Source: Saccoglossus kowalevskii
Taxonomy: Eukaryota; Hemichordata; Enteropneusta; Harrimaniidae
Direction: 5' to 3'
Length of the DNA: 30,551 nt
Assembly (NCBI RefSeq): GCF_000003605.2
Contig: NW_003142807.1
Span: 150,958-181,508 of the forward strand
In this document: positions 16,967 through 28,974 of the stretch, in pieces
How the letters are laid out: every line of letters starts with the position of its first letter
Numbering within the stretch: the stretch's first letter is position 1
The notes under the pieces: generated by a model
The model's database searches: none
The model's input: only the letters and a program-made list of their open reading frames with translations
What the model was told of the DNA's origin: nothing
Program-made: the position numbers and the translations under genes

Positions 16967-17251
16967 CTACAACCAAAAATAAAACGAATAATTACACATC
17001 TGGCCGCGAAAACAAAAGAATTTACAGGGGTTTCGTTAAGAGCTGGTCACCGGCCATATGGCCACCTACAAACCCAAATTGGCCATCTACATATGTTGGT
17101 ATCGCTGCAGCACTTCGCACTGCCGAGAGACTTTTTTTTTCTTTGACCTGTTGTTACAGGATAATGGCCTGCTATTTAATACATTTTTGAAACCCCTGGT
17201 ATCTTTTCCAACGCCGCATTCATTCAAATTTGTTTTCTTCTTTTAGTAAAC
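16967..17251. other. Intron 1, proximal part
   Basis: No coding match. If the acceptor at 16967 is real this is the 3' end of a ~11.5-kb first intron. GGCCATATGGCC (17051-17062) is a perfect 12-bp palindrome. Confidence 0.45.
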
Positions 17252-17626
17252 TACTGTAAAACATGTCTTTTTCGGGAATTTAGCTTGAGAACTAATTCGC
17301 TAATTTAAGATGTCGCTAATGACTTCATTATAAAATAATATAAATTCAAAATGGCGCCCAAACAATGTCTTTCTCCACACGCACACTTTGTAAACAACAC
17401 AGAAAACGTAATAATCAGGAGCACTTCCTAATTACACTTGACAGTTTTTCTTTGTTTTTATGGAGGCGATAACTGCGCATTTGTTTTGGCAGGCGACAGA
17501 CAAGTACTGTGAAAACAGGAAATCAACAAAGACAAGAGATATTCGCTAAATCAACATTTCGCAATTACGTCATTTCACCACAATTCGCTAAAATAGTATG
17601 TCGCTTTTTCAACATGTTTTACAGTA
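17252..17626. mobile_element. MITE-like element with perfect 15-bp inverted ends
   Basis: TACTGTAAAACATGT (17252-17266) is the exact reverse complement of ACATGTTTTACAGTA (17612-17626). Subterminal TTCGCTAATTTAAGATGTCG words are also inverted (TTCGCTAAATCAACATTTCG). It is 375 bp, non-coding, and shares the TACTGTA terminus with the other families here. Confidence 0.8.
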
Positions 17627-17795
17627 CATCACCAATGTGTTCAAGAATATTGGCACCACAATCGAAAACGTCAATTTCATTTAACATAGAAACGCTATCA
17701 GGGCATGTTGAAACAAATACCACCACTCAATACAAAAGTTTGTTGCCATTTAGGGCTGTTAATCAAATCGTTACTACGAGCAGAGAAAACGTGCA

Positions 17796-17935
17796 TATTA
17801 GCTGGAACTAATTATCGCTAAAAAGTTATTTTGAGTGTTTTGAATATTGAATGTATACAATAGGAAAAAAGGTATATTCATTGGGTTTTATTTTCACTGA
17901 ACCATTCTATCAGCAAAAATAAATTCAAAGTATGT
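17796..17935. repeat. Decayed TTTTCGC-type element
   Basis: TTAGCTGGAACTAATTATCG at the left and CAGCAAAAATAAATTCAAAG at the right; the interior GGAAAAAAGGTATATTCATT matches the family. The termini are eroded. Confidence 0.55.
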
Positions 17936-18301
17936 AAACAAGATGATTTCATTCAATGATTAACCCATTGCAGATATAAGATTGATGTCATCTCTGGGAA
18001 CGAGAACAGCTTCACATTTGGGTTGGGGGCACTAATCTATCACAGTATTAGCGGCCACTATAGTCCAATGCTGCTAATGATATAGTTAGTATTTGTGAAT
18101 TTTGCTGTGCTTCCGAGAGCGATTTTTACTGCTATGAAATTTTATTTTATGCTCTATTTTCGCTTATTTTTGCTGAAGGAATATGAACTTCTGAGGAGAA
18201 CCAAATTCATAGCAAAATATGCTAAAAATGGCTTGTATTGATTAAAATTGCAAATATACGTAATCTTCTGAATTACATGTCAAGTTAATAAGATTGCACC
18301 T

Positions 18302-18350
18302 GATTGGCTACCAAACCTAATAGCTGACAGGCAGACCAATCAGAGAATAG
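18302..18350. repeat. Isolated CTGATTGG...CCAATCAG hairpin
   Basis: CTGATTGGCTACCAAACC is followed by GACCAATCAGAGAATAGC. The inverted core is the same as at 7800-8070 and 13010. Confidence 0.6.
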
Positions 18351-18392
18351 CTTTGTTTTAAAGTATCAAATTCTACCAAGTATAAATTTTTT

Positions 18393-18612
18393 AACCTTTT
18401 CACCACCAGTTTCTCTTTTCATCAAAAAGTCCTGTTTATATCTGCACTTTCCTTCAGAATATCGGGACAACTATAGCCACATTTTTTGAGTAAAAACTAA
18501 AATGTGACTCAAATTTTGACTGCTGGCTCCAAAATTAGGGTTCACTTCCAGAAATATTGAAGATACGAGAAAAAAGTGCAGACAAATTTGGGTGAGAAAG
18601 TTTGGTGGTGGA
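18393..18612. repeat. Palindromic AACCTTTTCACCACCAGTT-type element
   Basis: It begins AACCTTTTCACCACCAGTTT and ends with the inverted GAGAAAGTTTGGTGGTGG. The interior is the reverse complement of the element at 13536-13757. Confidence 0.65.
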
Positions 18613-18780
18613 ACACTACCATTAGCACATCACATGGTGACCCACACACCTAACCTACTCTACCCAGAAAATAGTGGTGCGTTCCAACATACTGCAAAAG
18701 TAGGTCAACTGTACACTGTGAAATGGCAAGAGACTTGCCTCTATTATGCCTCTATTATGGCCTCATACCACCAATTAACC

Positions 18781-18994
18781 TACTGTGAAATACTTTATTT
18801 TCGCTGGAATTCATTTTCGCTGAAAAAGGCTTTTTGGGCGTTTTGTGTGGAACTTATTTTCACTGATTTTTGATGAGTTTAACGTGAAATATAGGAAAAA
18901 AAAGTATATTCATTGGATTTTATTTTTATGGAATCATCCCTTCAGCGAAAATAGCGAAAATAAATTCCAAGCGAAAATAAAGTATTCTACAGTA
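18781..18994. repeat. TTTTCGC-type palindromic element, best-preserved copy
   Basis: TACTGTGAAATACTTTATTT to AAAGTATTCTACAGTA, with inner arms TTTTCGCTGGAATTCATTTT / AATAAATTCCAAGCGAAAAT. 214 bp, non-coding. Confidence 0.8.
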
Positions 18995-19140
18995 TCAGAG
19001 TTTGTAGATCTCAAACCATGGTTGTCAGCCAATGAGTTTTTATTTCACCACGTTTTGTCTGAAACATGGTGTGCGAGGGCGTACTTGATTTACATGCGAA
19101 GTTGTCTGTTTTCATATTGTAACATCGTTGTAACTAAACA

Positions 19141-19631
19141 AACAAGCAGCCTGTCGACTGAGATAGCTCCGCTGTTAGCAATGCACATTTCAATTAAAGA
19201 ACAGAAGATATCATTAGAAAATGAACAATATGTAGACTTGCTGTTTTCAACAAGAATTCAAAAATGTCACTTTCACCAAAAATGACAAAAATAATCATCA
19301 AAATTAGAGAATTAAAGATATCATTACAAAATGAACAAATCCGAGAGAGAATCACATGTAGTACCTACATATGTAATATCAAAACAATTGGACTTGCGGT
19401 TTTTAACAAGAAGTCGAAAATATCACTTTTTACCAAAAATGACAACAATATTCACCAAAATTAGAGAATTGAAGATATGATCATGAAATGAACAAATCTG
19501 AGAGAGGTCTACACAGGGTACATATACACACCAAGTATCAAAGCATTCAGGCTTACAGTTTTCAAGAAGAAGTCACCGCCGAACAATCACTCATATGATA
19601 AGCTCCGCTCGACAAAGTCGACAGCGGAGCT
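19141..19631. mobile_element. ~490-bp element with internal subrepeats and terminal hairpin
   Basis: It starts CAAGCAGCCTGTCGACTGAG. It contains about three diverged ~145-bp subrepeats, each with GAAGATAT(C/G)AT and AAAATGAACAA, and two with TTTTTAACAAGAAGTC-like words. It ends in the hairpin AGCTCCGCTCGAC...GTCGACAGCGGAGCT (19601-19631) followed by AAAA. The start is also present at 11509. It has no coding capacity; possibly a non-autonomous rolling-circle or other hairpin-ended element. Confidence 0.65.
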
Positions 19632-20936
19632 AAAATAGTTGTAACTATCTGTACAAATCGTATTGTAGTTGCTTCAACTGTCTGAGGGAAGTTGATGAGA
19701 GTATTGAAACATTGATACGGGAAGTTGCAAATCAGCTGAAGAATCAGGTTTGCGCTCGTGGTAATACAATAATTTTATGCCGATTTCATTTTTTTTCTAT
19801 TTATTTTGGCATTCTGTGAAGACATCTAGCAGGCAATGTCGTGAAGACCATGTTCGGAAATGACATGAAAAAAATTACACATACTTGCATTGAAAGATTA
19901 CAATGTCCTAACTGGGAGTTAAATTCATGAGGAAGGGGGGGGGGGGGCACTGATACTACTGCAGTACATAAGGAATCAAGGTGAATATAACATATCACAC
20001 ATTGTTCATATATAACAATGTAATTATCACCAATACATCTTAACATTTTAAAACAAATTTGTAGAACAAGTCTCAATTTACTAACGACAAAAAGCGCAAA
20101 GAGAACATACATCTGACATTGCAGTTACAATCTTTCAGTATGGCCAGACTTTTCTAATTTATTTTAGTTTCTGCAGCGTTACTTCTGCTTAGTTGTAATT
20201 AGAAAACAAGAATAAAAGGAGGAACACTTGATGAACATTGATTTTATTGTTTTTCAAAAACAAAATTTCCAGATAACCACTGCAATTCTATCTCATGAAA
20301 TACAATAGTGGATGAAAAACTGCCCGAACTTCCCCAACCTTCAAATTAAGGCACACTGGAATTTTCGTTTATTGTTTCAAACTATTTCCACATACATATC
20401 ACAATTGTACTGAATCATCTTTTTTAGTAAATTTTGATATAAAAAAAATTCAATCTACAACGTTTACATCTGACAGAGTGAGAGAGACGAAGCATAGAGT
20501 TAAATACAGACTATAGATTACATGGGTTTACCTCTTCAATGAGATAAAATACAATCACTAAAGGTTGCCATGGAAACCATGAGTAACTTGACATTATCTT
20601 CTCACATTTGCTAAAGTACAATTTGAAGTCAGCTGAAAGTAATTGTGAAATGAGCTATTGATAGACGTTTTTTTTTTTTTTAAATATAAAAAATAATTAT
20701 CAAATCTCTGAAGGGTTTTTTTTATAGGGTGTGCCATCACCCAGCAATACCCCCTTTTAGCATTATCAAACAAGATGTTTATTTGCTTTTTTTTGTTCAA
20801 GGGCTTTCACTGTAAACAATTTGTTTTCTTGAACCACTCTCCACGAGGTAAAAAAACTTAATCAAACTCGCCAAGACACTGTTGGCCAAATTTATTTTTG
20901 TTTAGAAACTCAATAATAAATTCATCCATTCGTGAA
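19632..20936. other. Intron 1 sequence without recognisable gene
   Basis: AT-rich DNA with poly-G (19936-19947) and poly-T (20670-20681) runs. Open frames up to ~100 codons (19801-20112 minus) resemble no family. Confidence 0.5.
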
Positions 20937-21501
20937 TACTGTATTTTTGCTGGAATAAATTTTCGCTGAAAAGGCTTTTTGGGCGTTTTGCTTGGAATTT
21001 ATTTTCACTGATTTTTCATGAGTTGAATGTGAAACATAGGAAAAAATGTATATTCGCTGGACTTTATTTTCACGGAATCATCCCTTCAGCGAAAATAGCG
21101 AAAATAAATTCTAAGCGAAAATAAAGTATTCCACAGTATTTAAACATCTCAACAGTTTACCTGTCATTATTTTATTTCTAATTTTTTACTGGAAATTTTT
21201 TATTACAAATTTAGTAAGTCACCTGGTATTTTCTGACCTACCAGATATGCTCGCATAATGGTAGAACATAGTACAAATGTGAAGATAAAATACAATTTAC
21301 TTAGCTGTATTTTGTAACCCAAAAAAGTTTATAGCCTGAGAAAACTCGGGGAAATTACTGTAGAACACGTTGAAATAGCTGCATGCAATTTTAGCAGATT
21401 TGACTCTTGGCATGAATTAACAAAATTCGAATTTAGCTAAAGTGCCGACTATGTCCCTGTGAGAATATATTTCTGTTAAATTAGCTACATCTTGAATTAT
21501 T
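20937..21501 (-). repeat. Right arm of the ~0.57-kb inverted repeat pair
   Basis: Reverse complement of 8970-9548. It begins with a TTTTCGC-type element (20937-21138) and continues into the shared block containing CTGTCATTATTTTATTTCTA and GATATGCTCGCATAATGGTA. Confidence 0.9.
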
Positions 21502-22274
21502 TGTGCCTTAAGCCACCTGTACAGTCACACAATTTTTGTTCGTAAAGATGTTACCCCTCAATAGTTAACAAGCTGACATAACTTGATTTTGGGAGATTCC
21601 ATTTCGACTCGGGAGCACACTGGTTCAGGGTATCGCACAATTGATTTGATAGGCAACTTTTCATTAGAAGCGCAAAGTTAAGTTGCCATGACAACACACA
21701 CTTGAATCCTATTCAAGTTGTAAATCTTTTCAAATTTTAATTACTGATGAAAGTCTGCATTACAAAGAAACTGACACATAGTCATTGCAAAAATCTGCGA
21801 TTCAGAATGGCTTCCGTCATTCTGGCAAAGTAATTTAAAATTGTCATCTTGAGGAAAGTCGAGAACAAAAGCTGTTAATCTTTCATACTGTATTTGTTCT
21901 ATTTGTAGAATACCGTATGCGCTTACGTACATTAAGCATGTTTCAGTGGGTAATTTTAATAATTCAGTACACAACTAAATTTTGTTCGTTTATATGCATT
22001 TCTATTGTTATGCTATTCCATTATTTAGTGAATATAAAAATATAATAAATAAGCTTGTTTGCATAAAAATTTTCGTTTCACCAAAAATACGAGTACGGTA
22101 GGATTACTAGAAATAATTATTTGTTTCCTCGGGTGATAATTGAATACAGCAAAAGTTGGCGGTTGTCTGGTTGTCATGACAACTCTTTTCACGATGGGAT
22201 AACCAAATCTTGAACTTCTGGCATCAAAGGGTATTTCCTTGAAGCCAAACAAAGGGAAAATCAGGGCATAACAA
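21502..22274. other. Intron 1 sequence without recognisable gene
   Basis: Two minus-strand open frames (21741-21974, 22025-22252) have mixed composition but match no family I know and lack splice-signal support. I treat them as chance. Confidence 0.45.
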
Positions 22275-22530
22275 GTTCAAATTTTCCACTACTGAGCATG
22301 TTACTGCACATATATGCAATGCATTATGGGAGATAACTTGAAATTTTCCACTACTGAGCATGTTACTGCACATATATGCAATGCATTATGGGGGATAAAT
22401 TGAAATTTTCGACTACTGAGCATGTTACTGCACATATATGCAATGCATTATGGGAGATAACTTGAAATTTTCCACTACTGAGCATGTTACTGCACATATA
22501 TGCAATGCATTGTGGGAGATACTTTCAAAT
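22275..22530. repeat. 62-bp tandem repeat, four copies, with ZNF143-like sites
   Basis: The unit core is CACTACTGAGCATGTTACTG, CACATATATGCAATGCATTA, TGGGAGATAA, repeated at exact 62-bp spacing (ATTTTC starts at 22281, 22343, 22405, 22467). The reverse complement CTCCCATAATGCATTGCA in three of the four units fits the degenerate STAF/ZNF143 recognition pattern (CCCA..ATGC..YGC). The function in this intron is unknown. Confidence 0.85.
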
Positions 22531-23104
22531 TTTATACTGAGCACAGTACTTATTAATATTAATTTATCTCCACTTGTGTCCTAAATTCCCTTGCTAGTGA
22601 CAGGCACATCATTTTCATTCAAAAACTAGAAAAGGTACTGAGAGAGCCTCGCCACACAGAAATAACATAGGGCATATCTGTATTTCTCACGGGGCACCAA
22701 GACAAACTGATAGGACATCTAAGCAATTCATTGCCTTTGATACCTCTGAAGTCCAAGCCTATCAACTCGTCCCATGGACAGACAACCTAATTTTTAATTC
22801 TGACTCATAAAATCCCTTGAAGAGTTGCTGTACTTGATTAAGAATGAGCAAGAATTATTGTGTTTTTGCCAGAGTACAATACTAACAAGCAGCAAAGTAA
22901 CTAGTTGCTTGTGCCCTTACGAGATCAAACAATGGCGCAATTTCAGCCATTCATTCCATGCGTCTATAAAATATGTAACACATTGATTTGTTTTTAAACA
23001 AGCGCAGCGCCCTCATGGCAAGGCCATGCGCCTCGTTACCCTGGGGAGCAGATATTTTGGCAACCATAAAATTCTGAATGACCAGGGATCACATGTGGCC
23101 ACAG
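22531..23104. other. Intron 1 sequence without recognisable gene
   Basis: Nothing identified. The GCAGCGCCCTCATGGC stretch near 23004 is a small GC-rich island. Confidence 0.4.
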
Positions 23105-23221
23105 TCTTCAACTGTGACCTGTCTGATAGTAATGCTCCATTTTAACTTAGAATTATTAAAAATTCCACACCCTGGTAGAGAGAGCCCTATCTCCACACTT
23201 AGTGGCACCACTGAATTACAG
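23105..23221. repeat. Dispersed repeat shared with 14895-15043
   Basis: Same orientation as the first copy, with a ~25-bp deletion after CTGATAGTAAT. Family unknown. Confidence 0.7.
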
Positions 23222-23482
23222 AAAACCCCTGTAACAGTTTTTGCACCTATAAATAGTGGATGCACTTATGTAAATTACGGAGGTTTTTGTACACCCAAAA
23301 TTAGTCATATTTTAATGATTCCAGTATATGATAAATTCAATTTGAGGTTAATATACATTTCAATACTTCTAATAGAGCAAATATGATATGCTTTTTCTGA
23401 TAAAAACTTAGATAGTTGGAGTTAGTAATTTTTGATTGGTTTGTTGGTATTTCATTGTCTACACTATTGGATAGTGTCCAAT

Positions 23483-23683
23483 GTACTGTAAAGTAATTAA
23501 CTATTCACCTGTTTTTAATATCACTATTTTTCCTGATAAGAAAAACCAGCTAAATTAAATCTACATGAACAAGTAAAATAATAATATAAAACTCATTGTT
23601 TCCTTGACAAATTTGTGAAATTAAAACACAGTGAATATGCTCAAAACATCAAAAGAGTGAAAATAAATGGTTTTACAGTACAT
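23483..23683. repeat. Palindromic ATTCACTGGGTTTTAATTTC-type element
   Basis: It begins TACTGTAAAGTAATTAACTA and ends AAATAAATGGTTTTACAGTA. The interior AATTAAATCTACATGAACA matches the elements at 5192 and 13392. Confidence 0.6.
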
Positions 23684-24376
23684 GGATTCGCAAAGATTTA
23701 GTCACCTATGGGGGTTGAACTTAAAAATTAAAGTTGCCTGTCCATTTGATAGATTGGAGATAAAAGTATCTGTCCTAATTGATAATGTACCTGTCCCTAA
23801 CACGATAATTTAAGAGATTACTTGAAATGAAATTTTAATTTTTGATTCTGAAAGCAATTTTCTGAACATTTGCAACTTTGGACTACCCCATTTGGTCAGT
23901 TAGGAATCATTTGACATCTTTACTTGCACACAAACAAGGACAGGCAATCTGTACGTTTACCTGTTTAAACTAAAATCTGCCAGTCTGGGACACCTGCCTG
24001 GACAGGGCAAGGTTTCAACCCCTGACCTATATTTCCCACAACGCATTTCAAACCATCAAATGTCAGAGTGCTTTCTAAGGCATGGATCCCTCCACTCCAC
24101 TGAAAAGACCCAGAAGAGCTACTTACCACCCTCCCAATCTATACCATTTTTAAGGAATTTTAAAAGTAGACCCCACACCTCCTGAATCTCAAGTTCAGGG
24201 AAGTCATTTTCTCAGCTCACAGACAATTTTTTCAAAAGGCAAGAACTAATGAAAAACGCAAATAAAGTTATATGATTGATCAATGAAAATGGCAAAAATC
24301 TTTTATGTTTGTTTGATCAGCTATAATAGAAGAGATTATATTTGAAGGGGTAAAATTGGGTAATTGTGGTGCTATA

Positions 24377-24590
24377 CTGTAAAATGACTAATTTTCACTG
24401 GGTTTAAATTTCGCTCAATTACCATTTCAGGCATATTCAGTGGGTTTTAAATTCACGGTTTTATCATTTATATAATGTGACCTATGCTAAATTTTACATA
24501 TTCACTGGGTTTTAATTTAGCCCATTTTCCAGTCCGCGAAATAAGCAAAATTAAAACCCAGTGAATAATTAAATTTTTTGCAGTATTATG
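24377..24590. repeat. Palindromic element, ATTCACTGGGTTTTAATTT type
   Basis: TACTGTAAAATGACTAATTT at the left; AAAACCCAGTGAATAATTAA then TTGCAGTA at the right. The internal word ATTCACTGGGTTTTAATTTA is inverted by AATTAAAACCCAGTGAATAA. Confidence 0.65.
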
Positions 24591-27500
24591 AAGTACAGTT
24601 GGAAAGACACCGAAATCTGATTTACAGATTAACTGTGTTGGCGTTTTTTTTCCATTAATTAAACCTGATATTGGGCAAACCTAGAAACAAGGAAACAAAA
24701 TCATATTGAGAAACAAGTTGTGATTTCATCTCCAAGTTGAACTCTACAATTTATGTTGCTTGTACAAGCGTGTTACAATTTATTTGTCCGAAAGGAAACT
24801 TTACTTGGTCCAAGACTATAAGGACAAGTACTCGTGCGAATCACAAAGTCAGGAACACAATTTCTGTGTTTCCAGTAAAGTGTTAATAAAATATTGGGTT
24901 GGCAGGTAGAGTTTTATTCAAACTATTTTTTTTTCCTACAATAGACTACCTTTTAACAGGTAATTTCTACCAGGATTATGCATTTAATGCATACTCCTAC
25001 GTGAGATAACGAAAGGAGGATCTAATGTCTTGTATTAGTAGAAGTCTTTACATGAGTGTCTAGACAAGAAAAGTAATATTTCCTTGATAAAGCATATAAT
25101 AATTGAAAATTATTTGCCTCTAATGTTCTAAGTTCCCAAAATAGGTATGTTTTGGTTATGTAATCAGGGATCATGTTAACCCCATATTTTGCTTCCCAGA
25201 CTCCGATTATTGGAAAGGGACCCAGTTTTTCAGGTAAGTTGGGGTCCAATCTCTAATAAAGTTATCCAGGGTCAAATTTCAATTTCTTAAAATTTTGTAA
25301 GTTGGACTTGTCTTGCCGAGACACTAGCGCAAACCCCAAGTAATACCCCAACAGAACAAAATAACCAAAATCGCAATAGATACAGCAAAATCAATTTGTA
25401 GAGACCAATATATAAAAAACAATTCATAAAACGTTGGAGTGCTGAGAATTAAGACATGCATGCATTTATTCGTTCTTGCAAAAATACAACACTCAGGGCC
25501 TTGCCTTTTGAGAATGGCATGAAACCTAATTGTCCTGAACTCAGCAATGTGATTGATTGGGTGAAATTAACTATTAAAATCTCTTCAAAATGGTATAGAC
25601 TGGGGATATGATAATTAGCTTGGTCTTGATTTGGAAGATTGATAAAAGAGCGAAGTGATCACTCAACTTAGAAAGTACGGTCAGAAAACTAAACTACGAT
25701 GATGTAATGTGTACGATTGTAGAACTTGCAATTCATCTGATAGTTTCTATATCACAGGGACAAATTTTAGAAAGTTTCACATATCGGGCACACGACTGTC
25801 AGGATACTTGGCAGGGGTAACATTTTGCAATTATTCAAACTAAACTTTTGTCATATAGCAGGACTCAAAATTAACAGCGTTTCTTCCAAGTCTGAATTTT
25901 GCTCTCTTGGTCAGTTGTAAATTTATATTTTTTCTTCAAAATTTACTAAATATGGATGTATTTAGTAAAAATTATGAAATTATAAAAATTACATGGGAAA
26001 TGTGTGCCATTTATTGTTTTCTGCTGTTAATCATCAAATTTGTCAATACTTAAAACAAATCTAGTGTGCCCAGAAGAGTTAAAAGGTACCTGTAGGCGTG
26101 CATGTTGTTTAGTGGGCCGACTAAGCCACTGTACACCATTATGAAAATAAACTCACTACGTGCAAAACCCATATCAGTGTTGAAAACTAAGGCAGGCCAG
26201 TGGGTCCGCAGACAAGACCATCAGAGTAGGACCAACACATTTTAAAAAAATATACCAACCTCAATAGGCCTGTTTGCTACATTCATCAAACAGCCCATGG
26301 CGGTTTAAAATAGAATTTCTCTTTGGGTGATCAAAAATGCATATTATTTAAATCTATCATTTTCAACAAATAATATTCACTTCTATTTTGAGTTTTTTTT
26401 TTTTATTTCAATTTGGGGACAACAAAGTTCAAAAATGAACCACGACTTTTCTAGTCAACAACTTTTTAAGGTGGTAGAAAACACAGACCCACATTATGGT
26501 ATTTTTGTCCATTAATGGATAGACATTTATAATTATGGGGCTACTAATATTGAAAAATGGTAGCCCTCGTACGAAATTGACAATTTCAATGCCATAGCCC
26601 TATAGTAAAAATATCAGAACCTCAATACAGATGCGTAAAGTAGGCAATAGTTACACGGTTCTTAAAATCAACATTCAGCAAAGTTTATTTAAATACTTGT
26701 AATTTTTTTTAATTTTCATGATTTAATAGCTATTCGCAAAGAACAAATTTCATGAAAGCTGTTGACCCATTTAGAGTTGTACAACTCAATTTTTACTGAT
26801 TCGCCAAAATTGCCTCTAAAAAAATAATAATTCTATAGCCCACCCAGGACAAGTAAAATTACTAATAGGACTACAGAAAAGTAACACATTTGAATTAACA
26901 GACAATAGTAAATATACTGGTAGCATACATTGTGACAAACATTTAATCTGATGCTCTGTGTTTTATTTGTCAACGAGCCATTCAAAAACCCGTGGTATAC
27001 ACCAACTGCACAAAAAAACAAATGTTGCGGGAATTTATTTTATGATATACTGTTTCTCGCCGTGTTAAAAGATTCAGCTAGCTAAACGCATAGATTTTAA
27101 AATTAAACTTGTTGATTTTGTTTTAAGGTGTGAACCAATTATGGAGTGATTTCTGCACAGTATTTAGGGAAAAAAACCAAACAACCAGTTTACTATAGTT
27201 TACAGGTCAACCCATGATATATACCTTCAACGCGAGACATAAAATTACCAGAGAAATTTGTGATTGTATCGACTATACACAAAAGCAAATTTTTTTTTTA
27301 AACACTCCAATGTTGAAAAGACAAAATGCCAAAAAACAAAAACAAAACATTTAATACTATTTAAAAATACCAACACAGAAAAAGTGAAATCTCATTTGTT
27401 AGGTTATCATTGTACCTATAAACCTGTTGTGTTTGTTGTTTTTTTAATTTGGGAGGGAGGAAAAGTCAAAACGACGGCATTTTCGTATGCTGGCTTAGTT

Positions 27501-28150
27501 TCATTTGCGGTAACTGAGTTGTGTTGCTGTCAGCGTGGACTTACGAGTTGCCGCCCACGCAAAAAATGGATTGAAACCTTGTAAACACTAGTACAACATA
27601 AAACAGACGACGAACACTGAACGCGTCGACACAAAAACGTCAAGTGTACAAAAAATGAATCTGTGGCGACCAAGACTAATGTCAGTGGGGGTAACAAGTC
27701 GGTTGTTTGTCTATGTCGTGTTCAACATTCACGTACAAAGATCGTGGAGAATTCAAGCGCCCAGGCAGTGATCAACAGAAAATGGCTGCCCGGTCGAAAC
27801 CATCGACGATGGGGTTGACAATAAAATAACGGTAAAAATAAACAGGTTTTGTGTACCGATTATGGGAAATAGCTATGCTAATCCTTCAGTACAGAGCTAA
27901 AATTAGGCGAGTTATTTACATATTTCATTCAAAGTGAATATAATTAGAGTTTTCGAATACCTAAATTAATAACATGCCCACCTGACTAACCGACAACACG
28001 AATGGAATCGTCCGATAAACAATTACATTGTCATTGAAAAAACCAGGAAGAACGCAAGGTGAACTCGCGTTCCACCATACACGACATTTTTCAATTTTTC
28101 TACACTTTTACGTGAATCAAAATAAACCAAACCCTCGTCACTTAAAGTGG
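24591..28150. other. Distal part of intron 1 without recognisable gene
   Basis: About 3.6 kb of mostly AT-rich DNA. Short open frames (for example 25022-25249 minus, 27264-27584 plus) show no family match. CpG content rises from about 27480 toward the promoter region. No tRNA, rRNA or other RNA gene was recognised. Confidence 0.45.
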
Positions 28151-28420
28151 GATTGTCGGGGACCATTTCTGTGGCAAATCAGTCGAGTTTGGGTGATCGG
28201 CATAGTTGCTAGAGCTCACAGAACTGACGGCTAGCTCCAAGCCAGCTGGCTGCCGGGCTACGTCGAGGCAGAATTTTCTGGCGAGCTGCCACGAACGAGC
28301 GAAAATTCGCCTTCTTTTTACAAAAAAACTACCCGACCGAAATTGATGAAACTTGGTAGAACGGTGACTTGTCACCCAAAATTTCAGGGCTGAAGTTTTC
28401 AGAGAAAAACATCGACTCAC

Positions 28421-28540
28421 ATCGGAGATTTCTGTGAGGACTCTTTCAGGGGTTCGTGTGTACACAACGAGAGGACGAGTGGATCGGAGAACCGTAGCAA
28501 ACAAACACAGAACAGAGTCGCGAATTCATCGACGATTGCG
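28421..28540 (-). other. Candidate alternative non-coding first exon of SIN3
   Basis: On the minus strand the CpG-containing sequence ends AGAAATCTCCGAT followed by gtgagtcg, a strong donor (GT at 28420-28419). Local CpG enrichment (28200-28560) fits a transcription start zone. The start is arbitrary; there is no coding evidence and no direct proof that it joins exon 1. Confidence 0.25.
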
Positions 28541-28821
28541 TTTTGCATCGACTGATCGCAGATTTGCCACTTATTAGTAGGTCCCTGAGAGACAAGAGAA
28601 GTTCCGACAGCTCATGTGAAGTGAATGAACGACAAAATAACAGTGTTAAGCCTCGATCTTCGGACATAGTCTATAGATCACATAGGAGCCAGACGACATG
28701 TATACAAATCCTCTACAACACGAAAACATATAGAATCTTGGCGCTAATCAAAGAACAACAGCTGAAAATAATCATCCACCTTAAAGATAATCTATTCAGC
28801 AATATATGGAAGAAAAATTAC

Positions 28822-28925
28822 CTCAATCCAGCGGCGGATGGCGATGATATCAGCCGATTTTCACCAAAGATTACAATGCTCTCGATATAAGCGTTTTTTC
28901 TTTGGGTAGATATTTTGCATAAAGA
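28822..28925 (-). other. Candidate non-coding first exon of SIN3
   Basis: Immediately downstream (on the minus strand) of the promoter-like cluster. The sequence ATCGCCATCCGCCGCTGG, ATTGAG is followed by gtaattttt (GT at 28821-28820). The position and donor suggest a 5' UTR exon, as SIN3A genes usually have non-coding leaders. The 5' limit is a guess. Confidence 0.35.
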
Positions 28926-28974
28926 TTTTGCGGGTCAAAAGCAACACATGACATCATCGCTATTTACTACAGTT

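Noticed and set aside
25022-25249. 75-codon minus-strand open frame with protein-like composition
   Set aside because: No motif, no splice support, and its length is within chance expectation for ~11 kb of intron.
28142-28504. 120-codon minus-strand open frame
   Set aside because: No family match; it lies in the CpG-rich leader region where chance open frames are common. Kept only as possible 5' UTR territory.
28543-28890. 115-codon plus-strand open frame
   Set aside because: No recognisable domain, and it overlaps the candidate SIN3 first exon on the other strand.
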